A stretch of DNA of 64,000 nt, taken from Plantago ovata (lineage: Eukaryota; Streptophyta; Magnoliopsida; Lamiales; Plantaginaceae). The stretch spans positions 17,809,566 to 17,873,565 of the forward strand of contig CM051458.1 of the NCBI GenBank assembly GCA_028274465.1, written 5' to 3'. Made by a program: the position numbers and the translations under genes. Under the pieces are notes generated by a model. That model was given only the letters and a program-made list of their open reading frames with translations. It was not told the origin of the DNA and did not search any database. Positions 33,192 through 44,158 of the stretch are shown one piece after another. Position 1 is the stretch's first letter. Every line of letters starts with the position of its first letter.

Positions 33192-34570
33192 AAAGGAGGC
33201 AAGTTCCTTGGTTACGTAGTGACCGAAAGGGGAATAGAAGAAAATCCAGAAAAGATGAAAGCCATCCTTGACCTTCCGCAACGAAGGACACTCAATGAGG
33301 TACAAAAATTGGTTGGAAAAACCATCGCCCTAAACCGTTTCATCTCTAGATAGGCCGAGAAGAACTTGCCCTTCTTCAAGGTCCTGAGGAAGAGTAATCA
33401 GTTCAAATGGACAAAGGAATGTGAAAAGGCTTATGAGAAACTGAAGCAATACTTGTTGTCGCCGCCTTTGTTATCCAAGCCGGTGGACGGAGAACCATTA
33501 TACCTCTACCTTGCGACCACCCCGGAGGCAATAAGTTCCGTCCTAGTACGGATCAAGGGAACGATCATATGTCGATCTATTATTTGAGCAAGACGTTTAC
33601 AGGTGCGGAGACGAGGTACTTGGACATTGAGAGATTGTCGTTTGCCTTGGTCTACACCGCAAGGAGGCTCAAACCGTACTTTTGTGCACATAAGGTGATT
33701 GTCATAACAAGCCAACCTCTCAAGTAAGTCCTAGGGCGACCGGAAATGAGCGGAAGACTAGCAAGATGGGCAATCGAGCTTATCGAGTTCGACTTCGAAT
33801 ACCAAGCCCCGTTAGCAAATAAAGCTCATGTCCTAGCGGATTTCTTTGTTGAGTATCCCGCCAAGGACCCTATGGATGTCGACCCAAAGGAAGCTCAATC
33901 AGACTCCGCTATGATGATCGGCTCCCAAGGACCACAAGTCAGCGAACACTTCAAGGCCTTGGAAGCGGCGTTGAAAGGATTCAAGGAACTAGCCCAAGCT
34001 AGTAGGGAAATTGACATGTCCAATGCCGAAGATGCTATGCTTTATCGTCCTGAGACCAATGTTCGAAGGGAAGAGTATACCCCCAACCACATGTTCCTTA
34101 TCAACGATGTGGCCATGGAAGAAGCAAATTCTCAGATCATCGTCCAAGGACCAAAACCCGCGACGGAGGGTCCGAAGGAAACAGCAGAAGGTCCGAAGGA
34201 AATAGCCAAGGGTCCGGAGGAACCGGTCCAAGAAATCATGCTTCCCGAGCCAAATGAACCAAAAGATCATGGAGATGTCTGGATTTTACAAGTAGATGGT
34301 TCGTCTTGCGGGAGGTCCGGAGGAATTGGAATTTACCTCAGGAGTCCCGGAGGAGCCGAGTTGGAATATGCTGTGACCTTAGGCTTCTCGGTCTCAAACA
34401 ATGAAGCTGAATATGAAGTGATTCTAATTGGCCTCTGGATGGCCAAAGCACTTCAAGTGAAGAAAATCAAACTTTTTACCGACTCACAATTGACCGAGAG
34501 GCAGCTGTCCGGAGCATTCAAAGCAAAGAAGAGCTCCTTCCTAGAGTACAAGGACGCTATCAAAGAATAA
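33192..34570 (+). pseudogene. Element A RT end, RNase H and second RNase H (aRNH)
   Basis: The first part carries the RT connection and RNase H pieces (LRKSNQFKWTKECEKAYEKL, LSPPLLSKPVDGEPLYLYLA). The frame at 33746 ends the first RNase H (MSGRLARWAIELIEFDFEYQ). About 34270-34500 encodes a second RNase H with ILQVDGSSCGRSGGIGIYL, SVSNNEAEYEVILIGLWMAK and IKLFTDSQL, supplying D, E and D. Two RNases H in tandem are the hallmark of the Tat lineage. A charged linker with three KGP/EGP-KE repeats lies between them (about 34140-34230). Confidence 0.8.
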
Positions 34571-35992
34571 ATGACACACTTTGAAGAATTCCAAGTGGAA
34601 AAATTTGCTAGAGAATTCAATGGTAGGGCGGATGCCTTATCAAAATATGCATCTACGTCCGGAGGCGTAGACACTCGGAATGTGATACTTCTGAAGATGG
34701 AGATCTCGTCCATCGCAAGTTCTCAAAAAAGTGCGTCAAGCATGTTCACTATTGATACGACCCCAAGTTGGATGCAACCTATCGCGGCCTATCTGATGCA
34801 TGGAATGCTTCCGAGGGACCGTGCGGAAGCAAGAAGGGTCAAAGGAAGAGCAGTGAGATTCTTCGTCCAAGGGACATATCTTTACAAGAGATCCTTTAGA
34901 GGCACACACCTTAGGTGCGTTAGCAACAACGAAGTCCAAGCAATTCTGGAAGAAATACACCAAGGGAGTTGTGGAAACCATTCGGGAGGAAGAGCCTTAG
35001 CTCAGAAAATTATCTGCCAAGGATTTTATTGGCCAATGGTGCGAGAGGACGAAGCACAATTTGTGCGCAAGTGTGAAGAATGCCAATACTTTGCGACCCC
35101 TGATCATGCGCCCGCAAGACCACTCATTCCTGCCAAGATCACATCCCCCTTTGACACATGGGGAATCGACATAGTCGGACCATTGCCCAACGGAACCGGA
35201 CAGAAGAAATTTAGCATTATCGTCGTAGAATATTTTAGCAAATGGGCAGAGGCGGACGCGGTTTCAGTAATCAGCGAGAAGAAAGTCATGGACTTTGTCT
35301 GGAGAAATATTGTGTGTAGGTTTGGCCTACCAAAGGTCCTTGTGTCCGACAACGATTCTCAGTTCTCCGGAGCCAAGTTCAACGCATGGTCAAGAGGATG
35401 AAGATTGAAAGGCGCTTTAATTCAGTGGGATATCCCCAAGTTAATGGCCAAACCGAGTCCACCAACAAGACGCTCGTGAGAAGCTTGAAGAAAAGGTTTT
35501 CAGCGTACCAAGGAAGTTGGGTCGAGCAACTCGATGGCGTCCTCTGGGATTATCGCACTACTTCAAACGTAGATAAAAGGGAAACTCCATTCTCCCTTGT
35601 CTATCGTTCGGAACCAGTAATCCCGGCCGAGATTGTGCAAGAGACGTTGAGAATTCAAGGCTACCAACCGGAGGACAACCATGAAGCAAGAATGTTTGAC
35701 CTTGAAATGCTCGAAGAGTCAAGGACCACAACATTGGCAAACATTTTGCGCTACCAATCCATTGTCGCAAAGGCCTAGAACAAGCATGTCAAGGACAGAG
35801 ATTTTTAAGTTGGGGACTTGGTACTCCGCAAGGCGGACATCCTAGGAAACCCACACAAGATGGAACCCAAGTGGGAAGGCCCTTACAATATAGTGGAACC
35901 CAATTCCAATGGAAGTTATCGCTTGGAGGATACCGAAGGAAATGAGTTCAAGAACACTTGGAACACCACCAATCTCCAGAGGTGTTATGCCT
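34571..35992 (+). pseudogene. Element A integrase
   Basis: A zinc-binding region is visible (HQGSCGNHSGGRALAQKII, then RKCEECQYFATP). The catalytic core reads SPFDTWGIDIVGPLPNGTGQ and FGLPKVLVSDNDSQF, with QVNGQTESTNKTLVRSLKKR carrying the final E. A C-terminal tail continues to about 35992 (RKADILGNPHKMEPKWEGPY, then a YRL-like strand). No chromodomain is seen, as expected for Tat. It is a fossil. Confidence 0.85.
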
Positions 35993-37053
35993 AAAAGGCA
36001 TTGGAGAATTATGCAAGGTTTTTATGAGCTCCTGTGGAAGGCCCCCTTTTCGCTAGTTTATGATTTCTAGTTCATTTTTTGTTTCGCCCTTTGGCATGGT
36101 CTCGAAGCCCACCGTTGTAATTGAATTTCCGTCAAATCAATGCAACTCTTTCAGTTTGAAGTATAGCCTTACTTGCACGAAAGGCAGATATAAGATCACG
36201 AAAGGCAACACAAAGATGCGAAACTCGATAAGGGGTTCCAAAGGAAAGAAATAATGGTCGAAAGGCAAAAAATCTTATCTTCTCAGTTTTTCAAGACAAG
36301 AAAAAGATGTCTGAGGAAAACATTTTGAGAAGTTTTCGAGTCGAAGGTTCCCGGACGCACAATGGTCCGACGATCCGCTCCTCGGCCAACATTAAAGTGG
36401 TTCGAAGACCATAACGAGCCCGGCGACCACAAGAAGTTTTTTCCTTGGATTTTTTGAACAAAAATTGAATGGAGAAAAAGTGTGCTCGGCGGCACACTTA
36501 ATTACCTAAGGGCCGACTACAGTGTCAATTACCCTTGCTCGACTAGCAGGCGCTGTAAAGCGTCCGAAAGCATCAAGGGATTGATGCGCCCGACTAGCAC
36601 GACTCCATACTTGGTGAAATTTTGGCGAAGTTCTCCGCAAACATATAGCGGCCGACTAGCAAAGGTGGTCGACCATCAAGGCGCACGACTAGTTAGGGAA
36701 TTTTGCAAAAATGAAGAAGAGACTACAACAAGCCTCTAAGCGTCGTAAAGCACGAAAAATGTTAATTTGGTCCGACTACGCATGAAGCCTAATGGTCCGA
36801 CTAACCACTAAGACGATCCAAGTACGTGAAGTAAAAGCTACATTGCATGCGTCCGACGAGCCATACTTAGAATTTTTTCTACGCACAACGAAGGAGAAAC
36901 AAGTACCTGCAGAAGGATCTTATGAAAACATGCATAATGCTTCGCGACACGACAAAGTTAGAGATGAAGAATGCAAGGAAAAAAGTGACATAAAAGAGCG
37001 ATTAGCATAAGTCCTCGCCGGGCAAAAGGAAGAGCATAGTTGATTTACAAAAG
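35993..37053 (+). other. Element A 3' untranslated region
   Basis: No gene is supported. The stretch carries a dispersed motif (CCGACTAGCA or CCGACTACG) near 36512, 36536, 36587, 36650, 36684, 36770 and 36792, echoing the 5' leader motif. The 3' LTR start was not recognised. The segment stops at 37053, where the H LTR begins. Confidence 0.5.
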
Positions 37054-37279
37054 TGTTAGGAAACTTGTAACTTTGATGAGAAATTAACCATGCTAAATTA
37101 AGAAAAGTTCAGTAACTAGTACTCTTAAGGTCCATAGGAATTTAGAATTTTAAGGACATTGTAAAAGAGGAACATTTGCTGATGACTTAGTGTAGGTACT
37201 AGTTAGGTGCTTTAGTTTGCTGATGATGTACGTTGTTTTTACAAATGAACTATTGAAGCACTAGAACCACTCAGACACT
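37054..37279 (+). mobile_element. Element H: start of a diverged SIRE-like LTR
   Basis: The first ~140 bp (from TGTTAGGAAACTTGTAACTT) match the reverse complement of the end of the element S LTR (12780-12922) with several differences. After that the match fades but keeps TTTGCTGA words. Element D interrupts it at 37280. Being an LTR start in plus orientation, the rest (LTR or whole element) should lie beyond the right edge. Confidence 0.7.
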
Positions 37280-38653
37280 TGATGAATGTGTATTTTACAC
37301 TTTCATTCGAGTCTTTTTCACCTATTTTAGCTATCCTCTATGTTAATTTCGCTATATTTTAGTGCATTTTATTAGAATAGTGTCACGTTCCCTTTAGTTT
37401 TTATTTTACAGGTTTTGGTTGAAAAACGAGGATTTCCGGGAAAATATATTGAAGTAGACAAGGAATTGGTGCTCCAAAAGCCTAATTGGAGTATCTGAAG
37501 GTTTCCGGATAGGATTTGAAGTCTAGGGGTCGAATCTGGAGGTTAGAAGGCCACTAGAAGTCAGAAACCGAGTCCGAAAAAGGGAAGAAATCCAAAAACG
37601 CGTCGAAAATGTGTAAATTTGCGAAAAATACTTCCGGGCGAATCGCCCGGGATGTGGGGCGAATCGCTCCACACCAGGCGAGTCGCCCGTTGTGTGGGGC
37701 GAATCGCCCCACACAATTCGAACACTATATATAATTGCTCAGTTTTTCTCCGTTTTTCATACTTTTTCAGACCTTCTCTCTCACCTTTCTCTGTAGTTTT
37801 AGGTAGGAACTTCCCAGAGCCTGATCTGGGGGTTCATAGCTTAGGAGACACTTCTTCATAGCAGTTTGGAGCTTCTAAGATCGCGATTCTTCGGAGACTG
37901 ACAACCTTCGGTAACATTGTATCTTACAGTTTTTCTACTTATTTTTATATATCTTTCAACATGTTTTCTTCTATGATTTCTGTTGATTGCATGACAACTA
38001 TGAGTAGCTAAACTTATCGTTGGTGGTAGTATGTGAATTCTTAGCGAAGGGTTGATAATTATGCTATTGGCTATATAGCGCATTATACTCCATGTTATTG
38101 CTTTATTTCTTTAATCTAGCAAATATGTATCTTCGTATTGTTGATTAATTATTGCAGACAATTGGACAATTCATTGACCTATCAGAATCTATATCTTCGT
38201 ATTGTTGATTAATTATTGCACACAATTGGACAATTCATTGACCTATCAAATCTATATCTTCGTAGTGTTGAATAATTACGGAACACAATTGGACAATTAT
38301 TTGGTCTTCGAAAATCTATATCTTCGTAGTGTTTGATAATTACAACAGGACAACTCATAGATCAAATATCTCCATGCAAAACCGAGGAATTTACGCATGA
38401 TTATTAACCCGTTATGCTTTGAAGGACCATACTATCACCAATCTCCATTATCTGTTAGAAAAACCTTTGCTATACCGTCTGCTGCTTTTATATTCTTTAA
38501 TTAAATTAGATAAAGCTAGTTATAGTCCTTAGAGATCGACACTCGAGGTTATTCTACTGCTACACTACGGTTTTGTTGTAGTTGTGAATTGCCTATGGCT
38601 AAATAACAAATTTATTTGATACGCGTTGGACCATGACACCAGCGCGTTCTTCA
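37280..38653 (+). repeat. Element D 5' LTR
   Basis: It is 1374 bp, the longest LTR of the family because of extra units of a ~63-bp repeat. It starts TGATGAA and ends TTCTTCA. The hairpin array is at about 37636-37713 and TATATATA at about 37727. Confidence 0.9.
38128..38350 (+). repeat. ~63-bp tandem repeat, four units, in element D LTR
   Basis: Units start with TATCTTCGTA at 38128, 38192, 38255 and 38319, each continuing with TTGATTAATTATTGC-like sequence and GACAATTGGACAATT-like sequence. Other LTRs of the family have two or three units. Confidence 0.8.
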
Positions 38654-38656
38654 AAT

Positions 38657-38675
38657 TGGCGCCGTTGCAGGGGAC
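38657..38675 (+). other. Primer-binding site, element D
   Basis: TGGCGCCGTTGCAGGGGAC is the Athila-type primer site with one base unlike the other copies. Confidence 0.85.
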
Positions 38676-38926
38676 TATACTCCTTTTTTCTGTTTAATTT
38701 GTTTATATTTTCAGCATTCGACCCCCAGAACAGCTCTTGGATTGTCTCTCGGAAATTTCACTTTCTTACCCTATTTCTTTCCTCCTATCTTCTTTAGTAA
38801 ATTCATCTAATCTTATTTTTGTTACCTTGCGTGTTTGTGCTCTCGAAATTTAGGTGATATTGTGTTTGATTACGCTAATAGAACTAATTTTAAGTTTTGA
38901 GTTGCTCTTACTACAAAAATACAGAT

Positions 38927-40267
38927 ATGATGTCCATGCGCGCTCGCATGACACCCCAATTCTCGCAGGTGAGGAGAGGATCTTCCGTATACCTGGAAGA
39001 TGAGTTAAGGAGGTATGAGGTGACGGAGTCCATGGTGAGGTACTTACCAAGGTACGAAGATGGAGTAGGGATGGACCCGTGGAGTTTCATTCGATCCTAT
39101 GAGAAGGAAATAGAAAGAATTCCAGGCAGAAGGGTTTACTAAGGACCAATTGTGCAGGAAATTATTTCTTTTACTCTTGGGTATGAGCCGAGGCGTTGGA
39201 TTGCAAGGTTAGAACCAGGATCGCTGAAAACTTGGGGCCAAGTAGTAGAGGAGTTCTTGGCTCGGTTCATGCCTTATCATGAGACGATTGCCTTACGTGA
39301 TAGGATCCAATACTTCGAGCAAGGAGAGTATGAGCAGTTTTGTGACGCCTACGAACATTTTGAGATGTATAAACGTGAGTGCCCCCATCACCGTTTCGAA
39401 GATGGGGAGTTGATTTGGTGCTTCGTTGGTGGACTTCGTGAAGAGGAACGACTTAGAGTGGATAGGTTGAGCGGCGGTCTGGGAGAATGTACGGTCGATG
39501 AGGCAGAAGAAGTCCTCCGTAAGTACGCCAGAGGTTCAACACAATCTGATGAGGTCATAACAATTCACATCACCGAAAAGGAAGTAGATCGAGGTGAAGC
39601 AGGAAGCTCATCCGAGGAGTATTTTGAATTCAAAGAAATCAGTGAGGAGGATGAAATTGCACATGCCGAGCAAGTTGAAGATGACCTTCGTATAGCAAAA
39701 GTTGTTGAAGAAGTTGAAGTAACTGAGCATCTTACGGAAAAATTCAGCTTGTTAAAATGTGCGGAAGTAGAAGAGGTACGAAAACTTGAAGAGGATGAAG
39801 GATTGGAAGACGACGCCCCCCTAGAGGTGGGGGGCGGTTCGCCCAGCATGGGGGGCGAACCGCCTCCCATGACCAGTCAGCTGGGGGGCGGTTCTGGGGA
39901 GCTGGACGACCCCAGCTCCCGTGTTTCTTTACTCGCAGACATTCGCATCAATCTAAAGCCACTTCCTTCCGTTACTACTGAGGTTCTTGAGTACAAAGAC
40001 GTGAATCTACTCCTCCGAAGTGGAAAGCTTGACAAGCAAGGTACACATGATTCACCACTAGACAAACACCTCGATAAAGTCAAAGTGAATGTCCTCCTAT
40101 TGATGAAGTCTTTATTGGATATGCCTGTAAAGCAAACCAGTCCATTCACCATGGTGAGATATTTGAAGCTTCCTAGGTTTCTTTGCTACATCGGACCAAG
40201 AGAATGGCGGCCACCGTGGGGAGGTACTCTTGAATACTCAGCCGACCGAGGCCAAACCGTTCGGTAA
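38927..40267 (+). pseudogene. Element D gag (C-type)
   Basis: It begins MMSMRARMTPQFSQVRRGSS, aligning with the gag of element C. Capsid motifs are FIRSYEKEIERIPGRR, RWIARLEPGSLKTWGQVVEE, FLARFMPYHETIALRDRI and RECPHHRFEDGELIWCFVGG. The acidic C-terminal half contains an unusual glycine/proline-rich stretch (about 39825-39900) made of GC-rich hairpin units also seen in the LTR promoter. There is no protease or RT after it; the end at 40267 runs into the 3' module. It is a fossil with one or two breaks. Confidence 0.75.
39822..39900 (+). repeat. GC-rich hairpin units inside element D gag
   Basis: Three units resembling GGGGGCGGTTCGCCC or its reverse complement lie within the reading frame. 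They match the LTR array, and the gag of C has no equivalent. Confidence 0.7.
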
Positions 40268-41324
40268 CATCTTGTATCACTTTTTATTTACTCATTCTCT
40301 TTTCCTAGGGACTAGCATAAGTTTCATGAGGGGGATGGGATGTGAACTATGATGTTAAGTATTGTTTGGCTTTGAGATGTTGAGTATGGTATCATGTTTT
40401 TTGTTTGCATTTGCATTTGCACGTTTACTGCTTTCTTAGTTTTTAGTTACATTCACTACATTCATCCTAGGATAGTCCTGCATGTTTTATATGGAGTTTA
40501 TTGCCAAATTTTTTGAACTTTTTTATTGGGTAGATCAACTAACTATGCCATCAATCGTATGCTTCATCTCTATGAATTTGTTTGAGCTTTTTCTCGCGTG
40601 GCTTGTCACATTTATGTATTGCACTTAGTTAAGCTTGGTAGTCTCGACATCACTTAGTGGTGTTTTCTCTACTGCGGTTCACGAAGGCCTTTATAATAGG
40701 ATGATGCATGTTAGGGTCTTTTGGTTGTTTTTCCGAGTAATTATGTACCTAAGAGGCAACAAGTCTTCACCATGCTTTGAGATTGCTAAATGCCTAGGAA
40801 GGAGGTAGTATGAGGTTGTCTGATCCTTTGTTTATAACCTATTCTTCCGAATAGGTTTGGGGAAGGGGGTTACACCATCATTAGACTTGTTTTCGTTTTT
40901 CATTCCCGTGTTGTGAGTTTATTTTTCCTTTCTCGTAAATTTTGTACTCCAACCTATTCTTTCGAATAGCTTTGGGGAAGTCGTTGTGAGTCATATTGTT
41001 TCTCTTTTGTTGTGCTACTGCTGGCTAAAAAATCGAAAAAAAGAAAGAAAAACTCCAGGAAAAAAGAAAAAAAAAAGAAAAAACAGAAACTGGAAAGAAA
41101 AAAAAAAAAGAAAAAAGACCCCAAAAGAGCAAAGAAGGATCCAAAAAAAGCCAAATAGCAGTTTAGCAAAGTGTTGTGTCTCATTTTCCAATTCTTGTAA
41201 TGTTCGTAATCGTGTTGTAATTTTCTATTTTTGTCTTTTGTTTTTGAGTGTCATCTGTTCTAGACCACCCTCGTCCTGCCATTCAGGAAGTGGTGAATAT
41301 CTTAAGGCTTTGCTTGAGAGATGG
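40268..41324 (+). other. Element D 3' module, left part
   Basis: No gene is present. It holds a stretch shared with F/G cargo ends (40235-40420), hairpins at 40836-40857 and 40951-40972 (the second imperfect), and the purine tract (about 41028-41155). It is interrupted by E at 41325. Confidence 0.75.
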
Positions 41325-42566
41325 TGATGAACGTTGTCAAGGTCAATCAAATAAATTTGTTATTTAGCCAAAGGCAATCCACAACTACAACGAAAACCGT
41401 AGTGTAGTAGCAGAATGACTCGAGTGTCGTTCTCTCAGGACTATAACTAGCTTTATCTATTTAACTAGAGAATATAAAACAGCAGACAGATGACAATAGG
41501 GGGTTTCTAGCAGATAATGGAGATTGGTGATAGTATGGTCCTTCTTAGCATAATGGGTCGATAATCATGCATAAATTCCTCGGTCTTGCATAGAGATCTT
41601 TGAATCAATCTAGTGTCCTGTTGCAAGTATTAAGCACTACGAAGATAAACTGGTCTGACTAGTCAATCACGATTGTCCTAATGTGTTCCGTAATTATTCA
41701 ACACTACGAAGATAATTGGTCTGATGGTCGACTAGTGTCCAATTGTGCATAATGATCAATACAACATACGAGAATTTTGGTTACAACTGATCAACGAAAT
41801 AATGAAATGACACGGAGTATAATGCGCGATATAGCCATTAGCATGATTATCTTCCCTCGCTAAGAATTCACATACTACCACCAATGATAAGTTTAGCTAC
41901 TCATAATAGGCATTCAATCAACAGATATCATAGAAGAAAACATGTTGAAAGAATATAAAATAAGTAGAATAAAACTTGTAAGATACAAAGTTACCGAAGG
42001 TTGTCAATCTCCGGATGATTGCGGTCCTACGTGCTCCAAACTGCTATGAAAAAGTATCCCCTAAGCTACGTAACTCCCAGGACAGGCCCCGGGAAGTTCC
42101 TACCTAAAACTATAGAGAGAGGTGAGAAAGTAGGCTTGGAAAGATATGATTTTCGGAGAAAACTGAGCTCTATATATAGGCCCCGAAATTCTTCTGGGGC
42201 GGTTCGCCCCCCGCCTTTTTCGCGGAATTCTGCGTTTTTCGACGCGGATTTGGATTTCTTCACCTTTTCGGACTCGGTTTCAGACTTCTAATGGCCTTCT
42301 AACCTCCAGATTCGACCCCTAGACTCCAAATCCTATCCGGAAACCTTAAGATACTCCAAATAGGCTTCTGGAACACCAATTCCTTGTCAACTTTAATATA
42401 TTTGCACAGAAATCTCCGAATTTCAACCAAAACCTGTAAAATAAAAACTAAAGGGAAACGTGACACTATTCTAATAAAATGTACTAAAATATAGCAAAAT
42501 TAACATAGAGGATAGCTAAAATAGGTGAAAAAGACTCGAATGAAAGTGTAAAATACACATTCATCA
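41325..42566 (-). repeat. Element E 3' LTR
   Basis: It is 1242 bp with ends TGATGAA/TTCATCA. There is a single perfect hairpin unit GGGGCGGTTCGCCCC at 42196-42210, next to TATATATAG at about 42172-42180. Confidence 0.95.
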
Positions 42567-44097
42567 AACTCCCCAAACCGAACCTTTGCTTGTCCTCAAG
42601 CAACTAAGCTAGACTCTAATACAAAAAACATGCAAGACACAAAATGGAGTTTCATGCCAAATAAAATGAACTATTCTACTGAATCTATCAAATAACATAT
42701 GAACAAAAACCATATAAATCAAAGCATGAATATAGGTTGAAGAATACCTCGATTGACTTATACACATTCACATAAGCACTTATGTCAAGACAAGATGGTC
42801 TCTCGTAACATTCTCTACCTGGACCTAGTCAGTGACGATGTAATGAAGCATGCTAAGATACGAATGGTTGCCCCGTGCCTATGAAACTGAGGACTTATTG
42901 ATGTTCCACCATGTTAAGACTTTTCCTCAAAAGAGGTCGAACCAGTACTGGCTCTCATCAAAAGAAGGAGGGTTCCCTATAAAAGATAACACTCCCCTAT
43001 TCTACCCATCTCTCAAGTAAAGTCTTAAGCTATTCACCACTTCCTGAATGGCAGGACGAGGGTGGTCTAGAACAGATGACACTCAAGACAAAAAGGATAA
43101 AAAATAGAAAATTACAACATGATTACGAACATTACAAAAAATGGAAAATAAGACTCAACACTTTGCTAAACTGCTATTTGGCTTTTTCTTTTTTTTGGGA
43201 CCCTTCTTTGCTTTTTTGGGGTCTTCTTTTTTCTTTTTTTTTTCTCTTTCCAGATTCTTTTTTTCTTTTCTTTTTCTCTTTTTTTTCTGGAAATTTTTCT
43301 TTCTTTTTTCGATTTTTCTAGCCAGCAGTAGCATAACAAAAGAGAAACAAAATGACTCAAACGACTTCCCCAAACCTATTCGAAAGAATAGGTTGGAGTT
43401 CAAAATTTACGGAAAGGAAAAATAAACTCACGATACGAAAATGAAAAACAGAAACAAGTCTAACGATGGTGTAACCCCCTCCCCAAACCTATTCGGAAGA
43501 ATAGGTTATAAACAAAGGATCACACATCCTCACTCTACCTCCTTCCTAGGCATTTAGCAATCTCAAAGCATGGTGAAGACTTGTTGCCTCTTAGGTACAT
43601 AATTACTCCGAAATCAACCATAAGACCCTAACATGCATCATCCTATTATAAAGGCCTTCGTGAACCGAAGTAGAGAAAACACCACTAAGTGATGTCGAGA
43701 CTACCAAGCTTAACTAAGTGCAATACATAAATGTGACAAGCCAAGCGAGAAAAACCTCAAACGAATTCATAGAGATGAAGCATACGATTAATGGCATAGT
43801 TAGTTGATCTACCCAATAAAAAAGTTCAAAAAATTCGGCAATAAACTCCATATAAAACATGCAAGACTATCCTAGGAAAGCAGTAAACGTGCAAATGCAA
43901 AAACTTTCATGAGTTTATCATAAGAAAGATAAGTATAGAGATAACCAGCGATAACCTCCTCCCCAAACCTGAACGTCGTCGCTCGTCCCGAACGTCGAAA
44001 GTGGATCCAAGGTGAGAGATAATGCTTGTATAGTGACCTATAATACTCAATCAAACTCGTGAGATAAAATCTAAAGCGGTAAAGAAAGCGATACAAT
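42567..44097 (-). other. Element E 3' non-coding module
   Basis: No gene is present. It holds the purine tract (about 43180-43320 as read on the minus strand) and hairpins at 43373-43394 and 43486-43507. A segment at 43930-44080 matches the sequence just after integrase in element C (26500-26636). Confidence 0.75.
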
Positions 44098-44158
44098 TCC
44101 GGGTTGCCTCCCGGATAGCGTCATTGTTTAAAGTCTTTGACTCGACTCCTGTCTGCGC

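Larger units (their letters stand above)
1..37053 (+). mobile_element. Element A: Tat-lineage Ty3/gypsy LTR retrotransposon, broken and interrupted
   Basis: This is the outermost element. Its parts are LTR/leader (1-844), gag (845-1393 and 7735-9352), protease (9421-10053), the first part of RT (10251-10971), the rest of RT and RNase H (33187-34570), integrase (34571-35992) and 3' untranslated region (35993-37053). Element B splits gag and element C splits RT, each with a clean 5-bp target duplication (catat, gtgtc), so the flanks are certainly one element. The Tat call rests on the order PR-RT-RNH-aRNH-INT, with a second RNase H showing VDGSS, NNEAEYE and FTDSQ motifs. The 3' LTR is not visible and should lie beyond the right edge, behind the H/D/E/F/G insertions. 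It is heavily broken (at least half a dozen breaks) and is the oldest element here by nesting. Confidence 0.85.

Noticed and set aside
38128-38350. The ~63-bp repeat as a CRISPR array.
   Set aside because: Units are head-to-tail with no spacers, inside an LTR of a plant element.
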